Source of the DNA: Dehalococcoidia bacterium UBA1328
Lineage (GTDB): Bacteria; Chloroflexota; Dehalococcoidia; Lucifugimonadales; Lucifugimonadaceae
Assembly (NCBI GenBank): GCA_002306815.1
Contig: DBTA01000020.1
Coordinates: 1 to 36,409, forward strand
Direction: 5' to 3'
Length of the DNA: 36,409 nt
The notes beneath the pieces were generated by a model that was not told the DNA's origin, made no database searches, and saw nothing but the letters and a program-made list of their open reading frames with translations. A program made the position numbers and the translations under genes. This document shows positions 24,726 to 33,374 of the stretch, in pieces. Within the stretch, counting starts at the first letter, position 1; each line of letters begins with the position of its first letter.

Positions 24726-25799
24726 TTATACGGCTTCAGTGTTACCTGATTCGACCGAACGATAAGCGGCGTCAATCATCTCGATTGCTCGCATACCCGC
24801 CCAACCTGGTACCCAGTTGGTCTTGGTTTTACCGGAAACAATGTCAGCAAAGTTTGCCGTTGGACCACCACCGAAATATGCTCCGGCGTCTGGTTCCAGC
24901 TTCATGTCGAAGTTGTTTCCGTCATGCCTAAGAATTTCTAGTCGAGCTCGATCACAATCAACCGTCATGACACCTTCGGATCCAAAAACCCGCACGTCCA
25001 GCTGAAACTGTTGATTGTCAGGCAGGGCTCCGGCACCACTAAACGAGCCTATTGCTCCGTTTTTGAACTTAACTGAGAACGAATCGTACAGTTCGACTTT
25101 GCTTGTTGGCGAAGATATTAGTGCCGACACAGAATCTGCTTCTAGGTTTGTTAGCCAGTAAGCGAGACCCGCTGAATGTGACATTTGCGCAAGCGCGTAA
25201 CCACCGCCCGCAATCTCCGGATCAGCCCAAGTATCAGCACCAGGTTCGAACATGTTCTCACCCGCGCCGCCACCGGTTGAAAGGAACTGTTTTCCTTCCA
25301 AAAGAGATCGAATTGGCGATGCCATGTGGCACATCACGAATTCAATTTCACCGATCGCTCCTTTATCCATTTGACGCTTTGCGTGCTGGATAAACTCGCT
25401 GTAGTGCCAACCATAGGGCACCATCAGTTCAACGCCCTGCCGTTCTGCTTCGGTAACCAGCTCACGAGCTTCACTACCTCTTGTTGTGAGAGGCTTTTCG
25501 CAGAGAACATGCAGTCCTTTTTTTAGTGCAGCAAGGGCGTGTTCGTAGTGGAGCGTATGAGGCGAAGCGACCACAACTCCTTTCAAGTCCGGTGTTTCGA
25601 GTAGTTCTCGATAGTCTTCCGTCGCGTGAGTAAAGTCGAAGCGATCTTTGACCTGCTGAAGCGAGTCGGCACCGAGTCGACACACGCTTGCCAGCTCAAT
25701 GTCATCACGTTCAACTAGAACAGGCAGATGGTTTGCTGTAGCCCACCAGCCGGCACCTATTAACCCTATTTTCGCCTTTGAACTCATACCTGTACTCAC
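24726..25799 (-). CDS. Gfo/Idh/MocA-family oxidoreductase
   Basis: A 357-aa NAD(P)-dependent oxidoreductase. The Rossmann loop GLIGAGWWA lies near the N-terminus, the family hallmark CEKPLTT is in the middle, and the C-terminal alpha/beta domain contains GGGYALAQMSHSAGLAYWL, including the likely catalytic His region. Substrates in the family are sugars, inositols and related polyols. The GTG at 25799 overlaps the stop of the small upstream gene (GTGA). An ATG four codons later (25787) is an alternative start closer to the conserved SSKAKIGLIG. Last gene of a three-gene minus-strand unit with the M28 peptidase. Confidence 0.88.
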   Translation of the reverse strand: MSTGMSSKAKIGLIGAGWWATANHLPVLVERDDIELASVCRLGADSLQQVKDRFDFTHATEDYRELLETPDLKGVVVASPHTLHYEHALAALKKGLHVLCEKPLTTRGSEARELVTEAERQGVELMVPYGWHYSEFIQHAKRQMDKGAIGEIEFVMCHMASPIRSLLEGKQFLSTGGGAGENMFEPGADTWADPEIAGGGYALAQMSHSAGLAYWLTNLEADSVSALISSPTSKVELYDSFSVKFKNGAIGSFSGAGALPDNQQFQLDVRVFGSEGVMTVDCDRARLEILRHDGNNFDMKLEPDAGAYFGGGPTANFADIVSGKTKTNWVPGWAGMRAIEMIDAAYRSVESGNTEAV

Positions 25800-26008
25800 T
25801 TAGATTTCTCGTCGAGATTCAACATGTGCATAACGTCGGCAATTACCGAGTCTGCAACCTGCTTCTTAGACGGTTTCCCACGCTGCGATTTAGGTTTGCG
25901 CTTCTTCTTGACCTTCGGGCGAGCAGCCTCAATTCGCCTCGAGTGACAGGTCGTACATGTGCAAGTTTTCGTATGCTGTCGATCAGTTCGGTGGTGCCGC
26001 TCTTTCAT
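25796..26008 (-). CDS. Small basic protein with CxCxxCH motif, unknown function
   Basis: A 70-aa protein I do not recognise. An N-terminal His/Cys cluster (residues 4-24) contains C-T-C-T-T-C-H, able in principle to bind a metal. A lysine-rich linker (KVKKKRKPKSQRGKPSKK) and a C-terminal amphipathic helix (VADSVIADVMHMLNLDE) follow. The 4-nt overlap with the downstream oxidoreductase gene and the 29-nt gap after the peptidase gene support it as real and co-expressed. No strong ribosome binding site is visible. The cysteine cluster followed by a basic stretch suggests a zinc-ribbon-like nucleic-acid or ribosome contact, but that is a guess. Confidence 0.6.
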   Translation of the reverse strand: MKERHHRTDRQHTKTCTCTTCHSRRIEAARPKVKKKRKPKSQRGKPSKKQVADSVIADVMHMLNLDEKSK

Positions 26009-26037
26009 GTCAGAGATTCTATAGGCGTTGAATGTTT

Positions 26038-27450
26038 TTAAATGTGAAACGCCGGATGATGCTTTCCTGCATCCCGTTCGATCATCGCCTGAACGTCCTC
26101 AACCGAAACCGGGTTTTCGGGCCAGTCTTCAGGGGCAACTTGCGAAAGACGTAGAAGAAGTCTTGCCAACTGCCCGACATACTCTTTCAGTTCACGAACG
26201 TTCAATTTATTGGCAGCGTCACCGATCTCGTGATGGAAATTCGCAGTTTCGTGTCGCCCCCAGAAACGCCATCGCCACGTGATCGATGCGTCAATTGCCT
26301 CTTCAACGAACGGGAAATGATCTGAATGTGCGTCCATGTGAGCCAAAACGTGACATCTCAACCCATCGTTCATGGTGTCAAGATGTTTCTGAATGAAATG
26401 CCTGAGATGCGGAAACATCAACACAATCCCCTTCATGTGCCCTGTGGAGAGTTCATCGAGATTGATGTTAAGTAAAGGTTTGTCTTCTCTTGGTGACGCT
26501 GCGCTCCCATAATGTCGAGCGACATACGCCCGCGCACCTTGAAGATGTTGTTCTTCACCCGACCACGTAGCGAAGCGGATAGACAAACCGGGACGTATTC
26601 CCTGCTGGGCAGCCAGCGCTGCCATGACTCGCGCCGTCTCCATCACCCCGATAGTCCCTGAAGTGTTGTCGTTTCCTCCAGGAGCCTTGAGCACGGTGTC
26701 GTGGTGGCCCGCCAGAATCAAGTGTCGCTCTGGGTTAGTTGCGCCCTCGATCTCGGCAACCGTGTTGTAAGCTTCGGTATTGAAATACTCGGCCTCAACC
26801 GAAACGGCGATGCGTGGAGTTCCACCGGCGATCCGACGCAAATATGCGCCATCTTCGGAGCTGGTTTTTACGACCGCGACAGCATCCTTTTGTGGACCGA
26901 CATTTAACCATTCATCGGAATTGGAATACTCCATCCTTCCGCCGGTTTTCGACTCAATTGCAATGATGCAAGCAGCACCCGCTTCGGAGAGTCGAACAAT
27001 ACGGGCGGTAAATGGCTCGGCAGTCGTGAATGGTTCTGGAGCAATATATGTGAGCGCAACAGATCCACGGATTTGATCTCCGAAAGCTGATACTTCGTGA
27101 GGTGACCCGTGTCCGACATCAACCAGTGGTGCGGTGATGTCGGTCGGCTTACATCGCAAGAACGGCAGTGCGCCGATCGGTCGATCGCCGTCGTCAGGCA
27201 GTGATATCGAAACATTGCCGTGATTCCACGAATCTAGATTGAAAACTTCTATCTCTGCCCTATCCAAACCGGCAGATTCCATCTCAGATCTGATGTATTT
27301 GGCCGCTCGACGATCCTCATCAGATCCCCCCCATCGGGGACCAATAACATCCGCTAGTTCCGTGAGATGTTTGGTGATCTGTGAACCTGCCCAGGCTTCG
27401 CCCATTAAGAACCGATCAATTTCATACCAGTTCAATTCCTGAGTACTCAC
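26038..27450 (-). CDS. M28-family zinc aminopeptidase/carboxypeptidase-like protein
   Basis: A 470-aa peptidase. The dinuclear zinc site is visible: H and D in LAGHHDTV, bridging D in GGNDNTSGT, catalytic E-E in WSGEEQHLQGA, D in NINLDELSTG and H in HSDHFPF. A PA-like insert (about residues 100-200) precedes the catalytic core, as in many M28 proteins. No signal peptide or TM helix is seen from the chosen start. GTG at 27450 (VSTQELNW) is preferred over the longer frame to 27507 because AAGGAAG lies about 9 nt upstream. First gene of a unit with a small Cys-rich protein and a Gfo/Idh oxidoreductase; the link between them is unclear. Confidence 0.88.
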   Translation of the reverse strand: MSTQELNWYEIDRFLMGEAWAGSQITKHLTELADVIGPRWGGSDEDRRAAKYIRSEMESAGLDRAEIEVFNLDSWNHGNVSISLPDDGDRPIGALPFLRCKPTDITAPLVDVGHGSPHEVSAFGDQIRGSVALTYIAPEPFTTAEPFTARIVRLSEAGAACIIAIESKTGGRMEYSNSDEWLNVGPQKDAVAVVKTSSEDGAYLRRIAGGTPRIAVSVEAEYFNTEAYNTVAEIEGATNPERHLILAGHHDTVLKAPGGNDNTSGTIGVMETARVMAALAAQQGIRPGLSIRFATWSGEEQHLQGARAYVARHYGSAASPREDKPLLNINLDELSTGHMKGIVLMFPHLRHFIQKHLDTMNDGLRCHVLAHMDAHSDHFPFVEEAIDASITWRWRFWGRHETANFHHEIGDAANKLNVRELKEYVGQLARLLLRLSQVAPEDWPENPVSVEDVQAMIERDAGKHHPAFHI

Positions 27451-27648
27451 CGGATAGTTCTTCCTTGTAAAAATAGTGTGCTTCGAAATTAACCACATGG
27501 TAAGCACGACGTACCCGCTCCGGGGCAGAGATCATCACGATTTATCAATCTTCGGAACATGTCCTGAGATTTCTCGTCTGCTATGCTCAGCAGTTGGAAC
27601 GCATCAAGACTAGTGACCGCGACGCGAGTTTGGTTTTAGGGGGCAACG

Positions 27649-27963
27649 GTGCTTATTTCAACGACTCAGGATCTTCCAGGTCGCGAAATTGTCGAAATTC
27701 TAGGAGTGGCACGCGGCAACTCGGTTCGAGCTCGTCACGCCGGTCGCGACATCATGGCAGCGTTGAGAAATCTCGTCGGTGGTGAGATTCAGGAATACGC
27801 CAAACTGCAGGCGGAAACCCGCGAAATGGCGACCCGCCGCATGATCGAGTTTGCCGAAGCAATGGGTGCGGATGCCGTTGTAGGTGTTCGCTACACCACG
27901 TCGATGATTTCATCGGGTGCGTCAGAAATCCTCGCCTACGGCACGGCGATCAAACTCAGATAA
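27649..27963 (+). CDS. YbjQ/UPF0145 family protein
   Basis: A 104-aa protein of the YbjQ (DUF74) family: TTQDLPGREIVEILGVARGNSVRAR, then R-D-I, GGEIQEYAKL and the core MGADAVVGVRYTTSMI with the closing EILAYGTAI. These proteins form pentameric rings; function is unproven, although a heavy-metal-binding role has been suggested. Length is normal (about 105 aa). GTG at 27649 is preceded by TAGGGGG at good spacing. It stands alone between a divergent peptidase gene and the convergent ispG. Confidence 0.9.
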   Translation: MLISTTQDLPGREIVEILGVARGNSVRARHAGRDIMAALRNLVGGEIQEYAKLQAETREMATRRMIEFAEAMGADAVVGVRYTTSMISSGASEILAYGTAIKLR

Positions 27964-28004
27964 TCTCACTGTGCGAGTGTGTGTGACCGGTTAAGGACCG
28001 CAGA

Positions 28005-29216
28005 CTACCTATTGTAGGTCGTTTCGACGTAGTTTTCGACCATGTCGATGAACTCTGTGGCGATGTTTGGTCCCGATAGGAACGTAGTGCGTTGACCGTC
28101 AATATAGACAGGTGCACGCGGATCCTCTCCCGCTCCGGGTAGCGAAATCCCAATGTCGGCTGCACGACTCTCACCAGGCCCATTAACAACGCATCCCATC
28201 ACGGCAACCTGGAGTGACTCCGCACCTGCGTATCGATTCCTCCACTCAGGCAATTTTTCGTCAATGTGGGTCTGAATATCCTGCGCCAACTCACGGAAAA
28301 GAGTCGAAGTGGTTCTTCCACAGCCCGGACACGCCGTAACTGAAGGACGGAATCTTCGAAGTCCAACAGCCTGGAGTATGTCCTGACATAGACGAACTTC
28401 CTTCGCTCGATCGCCCCCGACTTCGGGCGTAAGAGAAGCCCTTATGGTGTCACCAATCCCTTGCTCTAGTAGGGTACTTAGCGCGGCGGTGGTGGTTACA
28501 ACACCCTTTTGCCCCATGCCCGCCTCGGTAAGACCGAGGTGAAGCGAGAAATCGGACTTTGCAGACAACTCACGGTAAACCGCAATCATTTGCGGAAGTC
28601 TTGAAACCTTGCACGAAATAATTACCTGGTTGGGTGTGAGTCCAATATCTAGGGCAGCTTCCGCACTTGAAAGAGCGCTCTCGACCAAGGCTTTATTTTC
28701 TACAAGCTCGGAACTTAGAGGCTCAGCCAAGCGAGAGTTCTCGTCCATCTTCTGAGCCATCACATCAGGATCAAGACTTCCCGCATTAACGCCGATTCGA
28801 ACTGGTTTCCCCATATCACGTGCTATTTCGACGAACTGAGTGAAATTCTCGTCGTGGCGAGCACCACGCCCAACGTTCCCGGGATTGATTCGGAATTTGG
28901 CAAGTGTGTTCGCCATATCCGGAGAGTCTTTCAGCAAGCGGTGGCCAATGAAGTGAAAGTCACCCACTAGTGGAACGGTACATCCGAGATCAGCAAGATG
29001 CTTACTTACTTCAGGAACGGCCGCAGCCGCGGCGGAGTTGTTGACCGTAACTCGGACGATCTCACTACCGGCATCTGCTAGGAGCTTGATCTGGGCCACC
29101 GTAGCTTTGACGTTGGCGGTGTCCGTATCAGTCATCGACTGGACGACAACGTTGTTACCACCGCCGATCATTACGCCGCCAACATTCACCGGGTAGGTGT
29201 TGTCTCTCGCCGCCAC
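28005..29216 (-). CDS. ispG: 4-hydroxy-3-methylbut-2-en-1-yl diphosphate synthase (GcpE/IspG)
   Basis: A 403-aa [4Fe-4S] enzyme of the MEP isoprenoid pathway converting MEcPP to HMBPP. N-terminal TIM-barrel motifs GGGNNVVVQSMTDTDT and NPGNVGRGA, and the C-terminal cluster residues in CPGCGRTTS and GCVVNGPGE, are complete. It is the short bacterial form without the plant-type insert. ispG closes the operon that also carries dxr (same pathway), uppS (consumer of the products) and rseP, an order seen widely in bacteria. Converges on ybjQ with a 41-nt gap. Confidence 0.97.
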   Translation of the reverse strand: MAARDNTYPVNVGGVMIGGGNNVVVQSMTDTDTANVKATVAQIKLLADAGSEIVRVTVNNSAAAAAVPEVSKHLADLGCTVPLVGDFHFIGHRLLKDSPDMANTLAKFRINPGNVGRGARHDENFTQFVEIARDMGKPVRIGVNAGSLDPDVMAQKMDENSRLAEPLSSELVENKALVESALSSAEAALDIGLTPNQVIISCKVSRLPQMIAVYRELSAKSDFSLHLGLTEAGMGQKGVVTTTAALSTLLEQGIGDTIRASLTPEVGGDRAKEVRLCQDILQAVGLRRFRPSVTACPGCGRTTSTLFRELAQDIQTHIDEKLPEWRNRYAGAESLQVAVMGCVVNGPGESRAADIGISLPGAGEDPRAPVYIDGQRTTFLSGPNIATEFIDMVENYVETTYNR

Positions 29217-29315
29217 TTAGTTAGCTCCAGTTGTCATATTTCAAGAATTTAGATTCGCCAATTTTACCGTCATTGAAGCGAGATCGAAGTTGTTTGAGTT
29301 CTCGATACGGTGAAT

Positions 29316-29639
29316 TCAGCCGCGCCCCATCAGCCAGATTGCACGAACTACGACGGTGAAGACCGCGAGTCCAAGCAGCATAATAGGTATGTTCCAGGCC
29401 ATTCCGCCATCTCGTTGCTTGTGAGCCAACGCTGCGGGAATCCAAAGAGCGACGATCACACCTGGAAGCGCGAAATTCATTGCTCTAGAAAAATCTCCAA
29501 TGGACCACAGGATAACCATAAGTACGGTCGATATCCCCGCGATGATCAACTGGTTGCGGCGAGTCTGCGAGAGAGTCAAGTAATCGGGTCCTGTTTTTAC
29601 AAGAGACCTCGGCGTCGAGATACCGAGGAAATCGCTCAA
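29316..29639 (-). CDS. Small three-TM membrane protein, possibly misframed at its C-terminus
   Basis: A 107-aa protein not recognised by name. A cytosolic N-terminus of about 30 residues is followed by hydrophobic segments at about 31-47, 54-71 and 84-102. The TTG start follows the rseP stop TAG without a gap, so translation is likely coupled. It sits between rseP and ispG. After its stop (29316-29318), another frame reads SPYRELKQLRSRFNDGKIG followed by ESKF, resembling a SHOCT-type short helix-turn-helix tail, which often follows TM segments. The real protein could therefore be about 35 residues longer if a frameshift near 29325 exists. Confidence 0.6.
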   Translation of the reverse strand: MSDFLGISTPRSLVKTGPDYLTLSQTRRNQLIIAGISTVLMVILWSIGDFSRAMNFALPGVIVALWIPAALAHKQRDGGMAWNIPIMLLGLAVFTVVVRAIWLMGRG

Positions 29640-31289
29640 CTAGAAGAACGATTCACCCTTGATGATACGCGTTACGTCCTGAACAGATATTACAGCGATC
29701 AATCCGATCAACAGTGCGAACCCAACAAGGTGAATGATTCCTTCTCGCTCGGGCGAGATTCGCTTACCTCGGCGAACAATTTCGACGAACACTAAGAAGA
29801 TTCGACCACCGTCCAGTGCCGGAATCGGAAGGATGTTCAGAACCGCCAATGAAAGACTCAGCGTCGCCGCCAACGTGGCAAAAGTAATGATCTTTGCCGA
29901 GAAGCCAGCGTCTGCCACGGCAATTTCACCGGTGAGCTGGCCGATACCAATTGGTCCGACCGTAGAAGGTCCCTCGAACTGCGGGTTTGAGCTACCAATC
30001 AAAGTCGTCGTCAGTGCATTGCGTGTCAGAACTGCCGTGTCTAGAGCGTGTCGCCACCCAATCGGGAATGCCCCGAAAAGACCGAGACCTTTTTTCACGA
30101 TCTGGCTGTTCTCTGTCGAGATCTGTACTCCAGTTGCACCTTCTTGAATCCGGGTCTTAATGCCCAGACCATTGTCGTGTAACCGAGCGTCGGCGAGAGA
30201 AATATGCTTGCCGGCTTCCTCGGCAACGGCAACAACGCGAAGAATGTCGCCTATCGACGCTGGTGGATCGAGAAGCGCAGCATCCTCATTTGAGATTTCA
30301 TAGAGGGTGTCAGAAGGCTGATCAACCACGCTAATTACCGTGTTCAATCCGACAGTCGCATCAAAGACACGTGCACTGGCAAGCGAAATTTCCGTCTCAG
30401 GGTTCGTGGCAATCGCGACGACCTGCTTGCGCGGCGGCTTCCATCGAGGGATTAGCGTTACCTTTTCTACATCACCGGTGTACTGGTACTGCGGTTCGGC
30501 GGGTCGAGCGAATATGTTTGGCACACCCGATTCGATTTCCCAGGTACTTTGTGCTCCGAGTTTTACGGTCACTGCTTGCTGAAGTTCGGAGATATTTTCG
30601 ATCGTGCGCCCATCAACCTTCACAATCTTGTCGCCCGGTTGAATTCCGGCCTCGTCAGCTGGTGAACCAGGGAAAACGCTTACGATAGTTACGTCGCCAA
30701 CGGGTTTTTCTGAGGGAATCATCAGGACGACGGGGAGCAGCACGAATGGAATCAGCGCGTTCACGAACGCTCCTGCCCCCATCACCACGATTCGCTGCCA
30801 GCGTGGCTTGCTTCCCAGCGAACCGACTGCCTCGCTGCTTTCTTCGCCCACCATTCGCACAAACCCACCAAGAGGAAGCCAGTTGAAAGACCAAAGCATG
30901 TCCGCAACGATTATTTCGTTTCCATCGAACGATTTGATCTTGCCAGTGATGATCAGTCCGCCCTGTGAGGCTTCCGCATCGTCGCCTTTTGCCCTGGGAC
31001 GAATGCTTACCGCGACCGACCTGCCCTGTTCGTCGAGCAAGGTGCGAATGGTCGCTGTCTTGCCTACGAGAGAATATCGGTCGATTTCGTAAACGGTTTG
31101 GTCATCAACATGTACCGACGTTTTACCGGTCCAAATACCACCAACGCGAGGTGGAAATCCGAAGCCGAATTCAAGTGTCTTAACACCGAATCGCCGGGCA
31201 GTCCAAAGGTGACCAAGTTCGTGAAGGATTACCAGCGGGCCGAGAACTATAAGGAAGGTGACGACACCGAAGAATACAGTTTCTGACAT
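29640..31289 (-). CDS. rseP: RseP-type site-2 protease (M50) with unusual insertions
   Basis: A 549-aa intramembrane zinc metalloprotease. TM1 carries HELGH (H23, E24, H27) and the third ligand motif is LNILPIPALDGG near the end; both are intact. A PDZ domain (about 200-245) has the GSPADEAGIQPGDKI ligand loop. The protein is long for RseP (usually 360-450 aa) for two reasons: about 80 extra residues lie between FGFGFPP and LPLGGFVRM in the cytosolic loop, and an expanded region of about 130 residues follows the PDZ, including a 30-residue repeat. The start is ATG 31289, 11 nt after dxr; the frame to 31355 would overlap dxr. Substrate is probably a membrane anti-sigma factor or signal-peptide remnants. 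Confidence 0.93.
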   Translation of the reverse strand: MSETVFFGVVTFLIVLGPLVILHELGHLWTARRFGVKTLEFGFGFPPRVGGIWTGKTSVHVDDQTVYEIDRYSLVGKTATIRTLLDEQGRSVAVSIRPRAKGDDAEASQGGLIITGKIKSFDGNEIIVADMLWSFNWLPLGGFVRMVGEESSEAVGSLGSKPRWQRIVVMGAGAFVNALIPFVLLPVVLMIPSEKPVGDVTIVSVFPGSPADEAGIQPGDKIVKVDGRTIENISELQQAVTVKLGAQSTWEIESGVPNIFARPAEPQYQYTGDVEKVTLIPRWKPPRKQVVAIATNPETEISLASARVFDATVGLNTVISVVDQPSDTLYEISNEDAALLDPPASIGDILRVVAVAEEAGKHISLADARLHDNGLGIKTRIQEGATGVQISTENSQIVKKGLGLFGAFPIGWRHALDTAVLTRNALTTTLIGSSNPQFEGPSTVGPIGIGQLTGEIAVADAGFSAKIITFATLAATLSLSLAVLNILPIPALDGGRIFLVFVEIVRRGKRISPEREGIIHLVGFALLIGLIAVISVQDVTRIIKGESFF

Positions 31290-31300
31290 ATACGTTAATG

Positions 31301-32458
31301 CTAGCTCAGAATTGTGCAGTGATTGTGGCGACTCAGTGTGGATTCGGTTGACCACCGCGCCGCTTCGATTGCGTCGTCGACGCTAGGGTCTGCGATCACA
31401 TCGTGGTTTGCCAGAGTCGACGCCACAACATCGGGGATTTCAGTAAACCTGATTTTGCCGGTTGAGAAAAGTTCCACGGCCGCTTCGTCGGCACCGGCCA
31501 GAGCAGCTGGATAGGTTCCGCCCTTCTTGCCGTATTCGAGTGCCAGCTCAAAACATGGATAAAGTGACTGATCCATATCCTCGAAAGTGAGAGCCCCCAT
31601 CGAAACTGCATCGAGTTTTGGTAAGGCAGAGTTTTCGTGTCGATCTGGATACATCAATGCGTGCTGAATCACCTGCAACATGCTGGTCGGACCAAGCTGG
31701 GCTTTTATTGTGCCATCGGCAAACTCAACCATCGAGTGAACTATGCTCTGGCGGTGAATCGTTACATCGATCTGGTCGAACGGAATATCGAACATCCAAC
31801 GCGACTCGATCACCTCAAATGCCTTGTTCATAAGCGTTGCGGAATCGATCGTGATCTTAGGTCCCATGCTCCAAGTCGGGTGTTTTAACGCCTGTTCCGG
31901 GGTGACATCACTTAGTGATTCCCACGTTCGATCACGGAATGCACCGCCTGAAGCCGTGATAATCAACCTTGAAGGGTAGCTGGTCTCACCCTCAAGACAC
32001 TGCCAGATCGCTGAAGGCTCACTGTCCGCTGGCAGGATCATCGCCCCTCCCTCTCTCGCTCCTTTCATCAGAAGGTCGCCTGCCATGACGATAACTTCCT
32101 TATTAGCGAGTGCGAGGTCTTTGCCGGCATTCAGAGCAGCAATGACAGGTAGCAGTCCGGCGCAACCGACCATTGCCGCCATAACTAGGTCAACCTCAGG
32201 ACGAGAAACAATTTCCTCTACAGGAGCGAATTGCGAACCCGCGTAGTTGGCGTCAATATCACCAAGAGTGTCGAAAAAAACGGGCTTGAACTCTTCGAGC
32301 TGTTTTTTGAACAACTCGGTGTTTCGACCGTTGACCAGACCGACGATTTCGAATCGTTCAGGAAACGCCCGGACAACTTCGAGAGTTTGCGTTCCTATCG
32401 AACCTGTTGAGCCGAGAACGACTAGCTTTTTCACGGGCGTATTTACAGTTAGATCCAT
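31301..32458 (-). CDS. dxr: 1-deoxy-D-xylulose 5-phosphate reductoisomerase
   Basis: A 385-aa NADPH/Mn-dependent enzyme of the MEP pathway (DXP to MEP). The Rossmann motif VVLGSTGSIGTQTLEVV is at the N-terminus, LALANKEVIVMAG in the middle, and the catalytic/metal block LPADSEPSAIWQCL with TASGGAFRD and HPTWSMGPKITIDSATLMNK is intact. The start ATG at 32458 overlaps the cdsA stop by 10 nt; a GTG at 32446 would avoid the overlap. Situated as usual between cdsA and rseP. Confidence 0.97.
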   Translation of the reverse strand: MDLTVNTPVKKLVVLGSTGSIGTQTLEVVRAFPERFEIVGLVNGRNTELFKKQLEEFKPVFFDTLGDIDANYAGSQFAPVEEIVSRPEVDLVMAAMVGCAGLLPVIAALNAGKDLALANKEVIVMAGDLLMKGAREGGAMILPADSEPSAIWQCLEGETSYPSRLIITASGGAFRDRTWESLSDVTPEQALKHPTWSMGPKITIDSATLMNKAFEVIESRWMFDIPFDQIDVTIHRQSIVHSMVEFADGTIKAQLGPTSMLQVIQHALMYPDRHENSALPKLDAVSMGALTFEDMDQSLYPCFELALEYGKKGGTYPAALAGADEAAVELFSTGKIRFTEIPDVVASTLANHDVIADPSVDDAIEAARWSTESTLSRHNHCTILS

Positions 32459-33261
32459 ACGGCAAACCAGTATACGACCGCTATGTTCGGAATAACGCTA
32501 TCCAAACGGTCGAGAATGCCGCCGTGTCCGGGTATTATCGTCCCGCTGTCCTTTACGTCTGCGCGTCGCTTGATCCATGATTCGTAAAGGTCACCCAGTA
32601 CAGCCGTTAACCCCAACGCAGCGCCGAGTACTCCAGCAGTCCCAAGCGAGAATCGGGTTTCGAACACCATATCTATCGCTATTACAGCGACTATTCCGCC
32701 GACAAGTCCACCGATCGCGCCTTCCCACGATTTCTTAGGACTAATGCTTGGAGCGAGGCGATGGCGACCGATCGACACTCCTACAAACAACGCGGCACTA
32801 TCGATAGCGAACGTCGAAAGAATAGCCAGCGAAATTAGTTCTCGACCCTGATCGAACTGAACTAGTCCGGGCGCGTGTGAAAGTGCTATTCCAATATAGA
32901 AGGCGAAAACCCAGTAAACCCAGCTTGCAGCATTACGTGATCTACCGAGTACTGCGGTTCCTCGAAGCAACAGTGTGAGACCAAAAATGACGGCGACGGC
33001 TATTGGGAAGTGATCACCTGAGATCCGTTGTTCTGAAACCAGCCATGTTCCGAAAGAAGCAAGGGCCACCGGACCAGCCACTAGAAAAACGATGCGAACT
33101 CCACCGAATATCGCTCCTTCCGTACGCATCATCCGATCGAGTTCATAGCCACCAACTAACCCGGCAGAGATCGCCAAAACTGCAACTCCAGTTAGGCCAC
33201 TCCATATCGCAAGCAGCACAACCGGAATGCCGACCGCAGCGCTGACTATTCGGATTCGCAA
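32449..33261 (-). CDS. cdsA: Phosphatidate cytidylyltransferase
   Basis: A 270-aa integral membrane protein with about 7-8 hydrophobic helices forming CDP-diacylglycerol from phosphatidate and CTP. The family signature near the C-terminus is present: SPKKSWEGAIGG and then DLYESWIKRRADVKDSG and PGHGGILDRLDS. The start is TTG at 33261 (LRIRIVSAAVG), with GGA about 8 nt upstream. It overlaps dxr by 10 nt; upstream a 113-nt gap separates it from uppS, in which I see no feature. Confidence 0.95.
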   Translation of the reverse strand: MRIRIVSAAVGIPVVLLAIWSGLTGVAVLAISAGLVGGYELDRMMRTEGAIFGGVRIVFLVAGPVALASFGTWLVSEQRISGDHFPIAVAVIFGLTLLLRGTAVLGRSRNAASWVYWVFAFYIGIALSHAPGLVQFDQGRELISLAILSTFAIDSAALFVGVSIGRHRLAPSISPKKSWEGAIGGLVGGIVAVIAIDMVFETRFSLGTAGVLGAALGLTAVLGDLYESWIKRRADVKDSGTIIPGHGGILDRLDSVIPNIAVVYWFAVWI

Positions 33262-33374
33262 ACGAAATTTCCGATCTTGCTATATCGTTATTGTGACGAG
33301 GTTACGTACCCGATTGCATCACCTTGAAGATGATCGCAGCCAAATTGTGAAACTTTGAAAGCAACTGCCGCAAA

